From the NCBI GenBank assembly GCA_934177555.1, contig CAKPPL010000037.1, positions 1-11,371 on the forward strand: DNA of 11,371 nt, read 5' to 3'. Below the pieces are notes generated by a model, which was given only the letters and a program-made list of their open reading frames with translations, was not told the origin of the DNA and ran no database searches. Each line of letters starts with the position of its first letter. Within the stretch, counting starts at the first letter, position 1. Shown here in pieces: positions 6,079 through 11,371 of the stretch. This DNA is from an uncultured Clostridia bacterium (GTDB taxonomy: Bacteria; Bacillota; Clostridia; TANB77; CAG-508). Made by a program: the position numbers and the translations under genes.

Positions 6079-6708
6079 CTACTTTTTAAAACTTAATTTG
6101 TTTTCATTTCCATTTAAAATTCTTTGTATGTTACTTCTGTGGTTAAATACTACTATTACTGCTAATATTATACTATATATAAAATAACTACTTCCATCTG
6201 ATATTGTGAAATTTGTATGCATGAATAATACTAATATTGGAAATAGTATTGCAGCTCCTACTGAACCCATTGCTACTATTTTTGTTAGTGCCATTAATAC
6301 TAAAGCAAATACTAAACAAATTAATCCAATTTTCCAGTTTGTCATTAATATAACTCCTAATGATGTAGCAACACCTTTTCCACCTTTAAATCCAAAAAAT
6401 ATTGGAAAAGTATGACCTATTACTACTAAAATTCCTGCTATTTGAACTAATAAAGCTTTATCTGTATTTTTTGCAATAGCTCCTACTATTATAGCAAATA
6501 ATATTGCTACAACACCTTTTAATAAGTCTCCTAATAATGTTAATACTGCTGCTTTTGCACCTACTGATCTCAACATATTTGTTGCTCCAGCATTTCCACT
6601 TCCTTTTTCTCTGACATCAAATCCTGCCATTTTTTTACTAATTATTACTGAAAAACTTATGCTCCCTAATAAATATGCTACAATTCCTACAATTATGTAT
6701 ACTGCCAT
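6079..6708 (-). CDS. plsY: Acyl-phosphate:glycerol-3-phosphate acyltransferase
   Basis: PlsY transfers an acyl group from acyl-phosphate to position 1 of glycerol 3-phosphate, the first committed step of phospholipid synthesis, in the cytoplasmic membrane. The product is 209 residues. Visible motifs are GSGNAGATN (36-44), GHTFPIFFGFKGGKGVAT (98-115) for phosphate and substrate binding, and the C-terminal NHRSNIQRILNGNE (189-202). Several hydrophobic segments (about 2-22, 53-78, 86-98, 116-162 and 173-188) fit the multi-spanning family topology. The ATG at 6708 is preferred because GAAAGGA (6724-6718) lies 9 bases upstream; it directly abuts the in-frame ATG at 6717. The stop is TAG. It is 20 bases after der and 31 before gpsA, which makes its substrate, so the three are co-transcribed. 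Confidence 0.93.
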   Translation of the reverse strand: MAVYIIVGIVAYLLGSISFSVIISKKMAGFDVREKGSGNAGATNMLRSVGAKAAVLTLLGDLLKGVVAILFAIIVGAIAKNTDKALLVQIAGILVVIGHTFPIFFGFKGGKGVATSLGVILMTNWKIGLICLVFALVLMALTKIVAMGSVGAAILFPILVLFMHTNFTISDGSSYFIYSIILAVIVVFNHRSNIQRILNGNENKLSFKK

Positions 6709-6728
6709 TTTTACCATTCCTTTCTTTT

Positions 6729-8063
6729 TTAATCTATTTCACCTTTTTCATGTTTTTCTCTTACTATTACTCTTATTGGTGTTCCCTCTAATCCAAATTC
6801 TCTTCTTATTTGATTTACTAAATATCTTTCATATGAGAAATGGAATAATTCTTTATTATTAACAAATATTACAAATGTTGGTGGTTTAGTTGTTGCCTGT
6901 GTTATATATAATATTTTTAATCTTCTTCCTTTATCTGATGGTGGTTGAACTATTGCTATTGCTTCATTTATTACTTGATTTAATAATGATGTTGAAATTC
7001 TTTTTGCATTTTGTTCAGCAACATTATTTATCATAGGAAATAATTTGTCCACTCTTTGTCCAGTTTTAGCTGATATAAATATTATTGGTGCATATGATAA
7101 ATATGATAATTTGTTATATATTTCTTTTTTATATTTTTCTAATGTTCCTGTTTCTTTCTCATATTCATCCCACTTGTTTACAACTATTATTATTCCTTTT
7201 CCTGCCTCATGTGCTTCTCCTGCTATTTTGGCATCTTGATCAGTTACTCCTTCATTTGCATCAATAAGCATTAAACACACATCTGCTCTTTCGATTGCTA
7301 ATAATGTTCTCATTATACTAAATTTTTCTATTGATTCTGTAACTTTACTTTTTCTTCTAATTCCTGCTGTATCTATAAGAACATATTTACCATATTGATT
7401 TTCATATTCTGTGTCTATTGCATCTCTAGTTGTTCCTGCTATTGAACTAACTATTGCTCTATTTTCTCCAAGTATTTTATTTATTAATGATGATTTTCCT
7501 ACATTTGGCTTTCCTATTACTGCTACTTTTATTTTTTCGTCGTCATCTTCATCTAAATCTTTTGATGGAAATTGTTCATATATTGCATCAAGTACATCTC
7601 CTATTCCTAATGCATTTGCTGCTGATACAGGATATGGTTCTCCCATTCCTAAATTATAAAATTCATATATATCATTTCTATCTTTACTCATATTGTCTGC
7701 TTTATTACATACTAGCACTACTGGTTTTTTAGATTTTTTTAACATTAATGCTATTTCTTGATCAACTGCTGTTACTCCTTGCTTAATATCAGTTAAAAAT
7801 ACTATTACATCTGCTATTTCCATTGCCATTTTGGCTTGTTCTCTCATTTGAGAAATTATTATGTCTTCTGATTCAGGTTCTATTCCTGCTGTATCTACTA
7901 CAGTAAAATTTCTTCCTCTCCAATTTGTTTCTGCATAAACTCTGTCTCTTGTTACTCCTGGTGTATCTTCTACTATTGATATTCTTGTTCCTACTATATA
8001 GTTAAAAAATGTTGATTTTCCTACATTTGGCTTCCCTATTATAGCTACTGTTGGTTTTGCCAT
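6729..8063 (-). CDS. der: Ribosome biogenesis GTPase Der (EngA)
   Basis: Der has two tandem GTPase domains and a KH-like domain and acts in late assembly of the 50S subunit; it is generally essential. The 444-residue product shows GKPNVGKS at 10-17, DTAG at 57-60 and NKAD at 120-123 in the first domain. GKPNVGKS at 184-191, DTAG at 231-234 and NKWD at 296-299 lie in the second, with an acidic linker (DLDEDDDE, 169-176) between them. The C-terminal KH-like domain covers about 355-438. Length and order are those of the family. The ATG at 8063 follows AAGGAAAG. It is the first gene of the der-plsY-gpsA unit behind the promoter at 8100-8128. Confidence 0.97.
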   Translation of the reverse strand: MAKPTVAIIGKPNVGKSTFFNYIVGTRISIVEDTPGVTRDRVYAETNWRGRNFTVVDTAGIEPESEDIIISQMREQAKMAMEIADVIVFLTDIKQGVTAVDQEIALMLKKSKKPVVLVCNKADNMSKDRNDIYEFYNLGMGEPYPVSAANALGIGDVLDAIYEQFPSKDLDEDDDEKIKVAVIGKPNVGKSSLINKILGENRAIVSSIAGTTRDAIDTEYENQYGKYVLIDTAGIRRKSKVTESIEKFSIMRTLLAIERADVCLMLIDANEGVTDQDAKIAGEAHEAGKGIIIVVNKWDEYEKETGTLEKYKKEIYNKLSYLSYAPIIFISAKTGQRVDKLFPMINNVAEQNAKRISTSLLNQVINEAIAIVQPPSDKGRRLKILYITQATTKPPTFVIFVNNKELFHFSYERYLVNQIRREFGLEGTPIRVIVREKHEKGEID

Positions 8064-8099
8064 ATACTTTCCTTGCCTTTCTTATTTTTTTATATTTAT

Positions 8100-8128
8100 A
8101 TTTTACTATTTACATTGAAAAATATCAA
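8100..8128 (-). promoter_or_regulatory. Promoter for the der-plsY-gpsA unit
   Basis: TTGATA (8128-8123), a 17-base spacer and TAAAAT (8105-8100) lie downstream of the recO terminator, with a start near 8093 and a leader of about 30 bases. A small inverted repeat (TCTTCA 8144-8149 with TGAAGA 8155-8160) lies just upstream and may be a second, weaker terminator stem. Confidence 0.6.
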
Positions 8129-8160
8129 GACTTTTTAGTAAAATCTTCAATTTGTGAAGA

Positions 8161-8185
8161 AAACAAAAAAGCTCTATAAAGAGCT
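8161..8185 (-). terminator. Intrinsic terminator overlapping the recO stop codon
   Basis: AGCTCT (8170-8175) pairs with AGAGCT (8180-8185) around a 4-base loop, followed on the minus strand by TTTTTTGTTT. The stem includes bases of the recO TAG (8186-8184). It closes the era-yqzL-recO operon. Confidence 0.8.
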
Positions 8186-8897
8186 ATTTGTATTCTTTTT
8201 CTAACTTTTCATTAAAAAACAATTTTGAAATTAGTTTCAATTCATTTAATGATTCATCTTTTAAATTAAATGAATATAATTTTTTTGCTGGAGCCATTAT
8301 AATATATTTTATTGCATTCATTGTACTCTCAGACATTATAAGACTACTTTTGTCTTGTCTTGCACATGCATCACACTTAAATCCATTATCTCTTAAACTA
8401 AAATGTGTTAAATTCTCTTTTTTCTTGCAATTTACACATTCATTTATTCTTGGTGTATATCCTAAAAAACATAACAATTTCATTTTAAAAATACTAATTA
8501 CCAGTTCTGGATTTTTATCTGTTTCTGATAATGTATATAATGTGTTTAAATATAATTGCAAAATTTTATAACAATTTTCATTTTCTTCTGTTACTTCTTT
8601 TATTATTTTGGTTATTTCTACTGCATTGTTTAGCTTATCTAAATCTGTTCTTAAATTATAAAATACTTCTATTGTTTCACATGAATTAATATTATATGTA
8701 TTTGAACCTTTATACATTAAATATTCTCCAAAACATAAAAATTGAGTGCCTGCAAGTAAGGCGCTTCTTGGCCTTCTAGCGCCTTTTGCAACACATGATA
8801 TTTTTCCTAGTCCTGGTGTTAACATTGTTAACATTTTGTCGTAGTCTCCTGAATTATTTTCAGAAATTATTATTCCACTCGATTTTATTGTCCCCAT
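8184..8897 (-). CDS. recO: DNA repair protein RecO
   Basis: RecO works with RecR (and RecF) to load RecA on single-stranded DNA bound by SSB during recombinational repair. The 237-residue product starts with the OB-fold region (IKSSGIIISENNSGDYDKMLTMLTPGLGKISCVAKGARRP in outline, residues 4-43), in which GKISCVAKGARRPRS is typical. It continues with a helical domain carrying a zinc finger with CVNC at 154-157 and CDAC at 175-178. Length is in the normal range. The ATG at 8897 lies inside the 3' end of yqzL, with AAGGTG as ribosome binding site. The stop is TAG. The neighbours era and yqzL match the Bacillota arrangement. Confidence 0.95.
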   Translation of the reverse strand: MGTIKSSGIIISENNSGDYDKMLTMLTPGLGKISCVAKGARRPRSALLAGTQFLCFGEYLMYKGSNTYNINSCETIEVFYNLRTDLDKLNNAVEITKIIKEVTEENENCYKILQLYLNTLYTLSETDKNPELVISIFKMKLLCFLGYTPRINECVNCKKKENLTHFSLRDNGFKCDACARQDKSSLIMSESTMNAIKYIIMAPAKKLYSFNLKDESLNELKLISKLFFNEKLEKEYK

Positions 8898-9012
8898 TTT
8901 GTTTCACCTTTTGATCCATTTGTTTTTCTATATCTTTTAATTGTTTATATTCTAAAAATGTATCTACATTTCCTGTATTTTTAAAAGTATTCCATGCTAT
9001 TTTTTTAATCAT
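8860..9012 (-). CDS. yqzL: YqzL-family small protein, overlapping recO
   Basis: This 50-residue frame begins MIKKIAWNTFKNTGNVDTFL and continues EYKQLKDIEKQ. The pattern Trp-x-x-Phe-x-x-Thr-Gly-Asn-(Val/Ile)-x-Thr-(Tyr/Phe)-Leu is that of YqzL, a short protein of unknown function encoded between era and recO in Bacillus and relatives. Position, size and pattern agree. The ATG at 9012 follows AAAGGAAGTGAG; the in-frame ATG at 9033 is upstream of that site and is not favoured. Its TGA lies 38 bases inside recO in another frame, so the two genes are probably translationally coupled. It lies 62 bases after era. Confidence 0.85.
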   Translation of the reverse strand: MIKKIAWNTFKNTGNVDTFLEYKQLKDIEKQMDQKVKQNGDNKIEWNNNF

Positions 9013-9074
9013 AAGCTCACTTCCTTTAACCATATCTTTTGCATTTTTTACAGATTTTATACTAATATAGTTTA

Positions 9075-9977
9075 TTACTGCAATTTGAATTTCTTTACAA
9101 TGTTTGTATCATCCTGCCAATCTTCTTTTACTTTTACCCATGTTTTTAAATTTATTTTTAATCCAAAATTTCTTTCCATTTCAATTCTTGCTGATTGCCC
9201 AATACGTTTTAACATATTCCCATCTTTTCCTATTATAATTCCTTTATGAGAATTTCTTAAACAATATATTGTTGCTTCTATATCATACATTTCTTCATTT
9301 TTTTGGTTTTTTCTAAATTTCATTTTTTCAACTTCTACATATATCCCATGTGGTACTTCATCTTGTAATATTTGCAAACATTTTTCTCTAATTATTTCTT
9401 CTGCTAATTGTCTCATAGTTTGATCAGTATATTCTTCTATATTATAATATGCAGGACCTGGTCTAAGGTTCTTTTCAATTTCGTCTAATATAATATCTCT
9501 ATATTTAGATTTTAATGAAGAAATTGGTATAACTGCTTCAAAATCATATTGTTCCTGATACAAACTAATCAATTTTAGTAATTTTTCTCTTTTAACTAAA
9601 TCAATTTTATTAATTATAAGTATTGCTTTTTTATGAGATTCTTTTATCTTTTCTAAAATTCTCATATCTCCTTTTCCAATTTCTTCACTTGTTGCTTCTA
9701 TAACAAATAATATTAAATCAATTTCACTCATCACTCCAAATGATGTTTCTATCATAGTTTCATTTAACTTAGTTTTTGGTTTATGTATTCCTGGCGTATC
9801 TATAAATATTATCTGCGAATTTTCTCTATTAGCAATTCCTCTAATAGCCGTACGTGTTGTTTGAACTTTATTTGCTGTTGCAGCTACTTTTTCACCTACT
9901 AGCATATTTACTAATGTTGATTTTCCTACATTTGTTCTTCCTAATACTGCAACAAACCCTGATTTAAATTCTGCCAC
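9075..9977 (-). CDS. era: Ribosome biogenesis GTPase Era
   Basis: Era is a GTPase with a C-terminal KH domain that binds the 3' end of 16S rRNA and acts in 30S assembly. The 300 residues are the usual length. G1 is GRTNVGKS at 13-20 (most relatives have Pro where this has Thr15), the switch region has QTTRTAIRG (39-47), G3 is DTPG at 60-63, G4 NKID at 123-126 and G5 SSL at 153-155. The KH motif GIIIGKDGNMLKRIG covers 246-260. The start codon is GTG at 9977, only 2 bases after the stop of the upstream gene, with GAAAGGAA overlapping that gene's end, so translation is coupled. The next gene is yqzL, then recO. Confidence 0.97.
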   Translation of the reverse strand: MAEFKSGFVAVLGRTNVGKSTLVNMLVGEKVAATANKVQTTRTAIRGIANRENSQIIFIDTPGIHKPKTKLNETMIETSFGVMSEIDLILFVIEATSEEIGKGDMRILEKIKESHKKAILIINKIDLVKREKLLKLISLYQEQYDFEAVIPISSLKSKYRDIILDEIEKNLRPGPAYYNIEEYTDQTMRQLAEEIIREKCLQILQDEVPHGIYVEVEKMKFRKNQKNEEMYDIEATIYCLRNSHKGIIIGKDGNMLKRIGQSARIEMERNFGLKINLKTWVKVKEDWQDDTNIVKKFKLQ

Positions 9978-9979
9978 TT

Positions 9980-11371
9980 TTATTCCTTTCCCGTATTTTC
10001 TACATCTATTGTATATTCTAATACATTTATTGTTTTTACTATTAATTTTGAAGTTTCATCTTTTTCATCTTCAAATTTTCCAACTTTAATTACTCTTTTA
10101 CTATCTAAATGCAAATTTGTATCTAGTAGATTTACTATTATTCTTGTATCACAATCCATTCCTAATGGTAATGTTCTATTTTGATTGTAAAAATATATGC
10201 AATTTGAAAAAGCAATTCCTTTAGTTCCTTTTTTTAAGTTCATTTTATATAAATTTAATTTTGTTTCCTCTGAATTATATAATGCTTCTTCTATTTCTTT
10301 TTCTGGATTCAAATTAAATATATTAATTTCATTTGGATCAATATTTTTTCCTTCTAGTGTCCACATATATCCAGATATATTTTGATCAAAACTATTTTTA
10401 TTTGTTGCCTCTAATATTTGTGATATTGCATAATTTAATGCTGTTTTATATTCTACTACTTTAGTTGATTTTGAAATTTTTAATATTGAGTATTTATTTC
10501 TTGGTTGTTCTCTATGTGTTTTATTAGCTAATTTCTTTATTTTTCTGGTATCTTCTGATAAATTTCCAAATACATCTGTTACATCATCTTCTGTTAAATC
10601 TTTTTCATTTTTTAAATCTGTCTTTATTTGTTTTAACCATTTATCTAATTCTTTTGGTTCTAATTTATCTGTTTTTAATTTGCTCATTATTTCTGCTTGA
10701 TTTGTAGTTGCTAAATATATACTATCCATTTCATCTGCCGTAAGAATTTCTTTTTGAATTTTATCTATATTTTCTCCATATTCTTCAAAATCTTCTTCAT
10801 AATCAAATGTTTTTGAATGTGGTTTTATGTTTATAGGTTCTTCTTCTCCTTCTTCTAATGCTTGAACTTCATCTTTATTACTGTATTTCCAAAATTCAAA
10901 AATACTTTTTTTATGATTATCTATTTCTTCTATAAATGCTGATGCATTTTCTATTTTTTTAACTAAATTTACATTTTTTAATTTTAATGCATTTATATCC
11001 ATTTTTGTATTTTTTAGATTGTTTTCTTTTTCTGTTGCTTCTTTTCCTTTATCTAATAATTCTGTCAATGTATATTGTTTTTTTATTTCTTCTTCAACAT
11101 ATTCTTCTACTTTTTCTGTTTTCTTAATTTTATTTTCTTTTACTATATTTTCTTCATTTTTCTTTGATTTTTTTCCACCGTATTTGAAAAAATATTTTAC
11201 TTTTCCGAAAAATGTTTTTTTACATTCTAAAAATGTTGATATTTGCTTTTCTTTGCTCAAATATTCTACTTCTAATTCTTCTGCTTGATTTTTTAATCTT
11301 TCTAGTTTTTCTATTAAATCTTTGTTTTCTTCTATTGCTTTTTTTTCTATTTCTATTAGTCTTTTATATTC
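9980..11371 (-). CDS. Large charged coiled-coil protein of unknown function, start outside the window
   Basis: The frame stays open to the right edge, giving at least 463 residues. A TTG at 11260 could be read as a start, but the 37 codons before it (EYKRLIEIEKKAIEENKDLI in part) continue the same Glu/Lys-rich coiled coil and have no ribosome binding site near the TTG, so the true start is further right. From the window edge, residues 1-50 are coiled coil, followed by a basic and aromatic patch (FFGKVKYFFKYGGKKSKK). About 300 residues of strongly charged, helical, low-complexity sequence follow, and then a C-terminal part of about 170 residues that looks folded (YSILKISKSTKVVEYKTALNY, GTKGIAFSNCIYFYNQN, DCDTRIIVNLL). 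There is no signal peptide or membrane helix in the visible part. It ends 2 bases before era, so it is in the same operon. I do not recognise the family. Confidence 0.8.
   Translation of the reverse strand, partial: EYKRLIEIEKKAIEENKDLIEKLERLKNQAEELEVEYLSKEKQISTFLECKKTFFGKVKYFFKYGGKKSKKNEENIVKENKIKKTEKVEEYVEEEIKKQYTLTELLDKGKEATEKENNLKNTKMDINALKLKNVNLVKKIENASAFIEEIDNHKKSIFEFWKYSNKDEVQALEEGEEEPINIKPHSKTFDYEEDFEEYGENIDKIQKEILTADEMDSIYLATTNQAEIMSKLKTDKLEPKELDKWLKQIKTDLKNEKDLTEDDVTDVFGNLSEDTRKIKKLANKTHREQPRNKYSILKISKSTKVVEYKTALNYAISQILEATNKNSFDQNISGYMWTLEGKNIDPNEINIFNLNPEKEIEEALYNSEETKLNLYKMNLKKGTKGIAFSNCIYFYNQNRTLPLGMDCDTRIIVNLLDTNLHLDSKRVIKVGKFEDEKDETSKLIVKTINVLEYTIDVENTGKE

Noticed and set aside
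6715..6717. ATG at 6717 as the plsY start
   Set aside because: The ribosome binding site directly abuts it; the ATG at 6708 has proper spacing.
8188..8571. A 127-codon plus-strand frame
   Set aside because: It is the antisense of recO, whose zinc finger and OB-fold motifs are clear, and has no ribosome binding site.
11258..11260. TTG as the start of the coiled-coil gene
   Set aside because: The frame continues upstream to the edge with the same composition and heptad character, and no ribosome binding site precedes the TTG.

Overview
The window is very AT-rich, with A/T-ending codons throughout, strong purine-rich ribosome binding sites and an era/yqzL/recO plus der/plsY/gpsA gene order. 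This points to a low-GC Bacillota, most likely a Clostridia-class anaerobe. The pilin leader type (RG|ITLIALVV...) resembles families I associate with uncultured gut Clostridia; that placement is inference. Every gene but one lies on the minus strand, so transcription runs from high to low coordinates.

Right part (11371 to 8161): a core housekeeping operon. It starts with the 3' part of a large charged coiled-coil protein of unknown function, open to the window edge. Then come era (ribosome assembly GTPase), a 50-residue YqzL-family gene overlapping recO, and recO (recombinational repair). An intrinsic terminator overlaps the recO stop codon.

Middle part (8128 to 4022): a second unit with its own promoter. 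It contains der (50S assembly GTPase), plsY (acyl-phosphate:glycerol-3-phosphate acyltransferase), gpsA (glycerol-3-phosphate dehydrogenase), a zinc-ribbon protein with an acidic tail, and dtd (D-aminoacyl-tRNA deacylase). GpsA makes the glycerol-3-phosphate that PlsY acylates, so this is a phospholipid-entry pair. The gpsA frame is full length but carries one in-frame TAG at codon 49. Three neighbouring genes (recO, plsY, dtd) end in TAG, so TAG is a normal stop codon here.

Left part (4025 to 1): a small plus-strand gene converges on dtd with a 4-base overlap. After it come a DUF1540 Cys-rich mini-protein, a monocistronic class II fructose-bisphosphate aldolase with a near-consensus promoter and a terminator, and then an accessory surface-protein locus. 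That locus holds a 619-residue chimera: type IV prepilin leader, a coiled coil of about 200 residues, phage tail-fibre-like repeats and a beta-rich C-terminus. Downstream is the start of a second gene whose first 125 coding bases match the first gene at all but one silent position. Its promoter region carries a 43-bp near-perfect palindrome at the predicted transcription start.

The most interesting region is 1-2316: paired genes with an identical export leader and, in the one that can be seen, an adhesin- or tail-fibre-like exposed part. The second point for checking is the gpsA amber codon. No tRNA, rRNA, CRISPR array or insertion sequence was seen.
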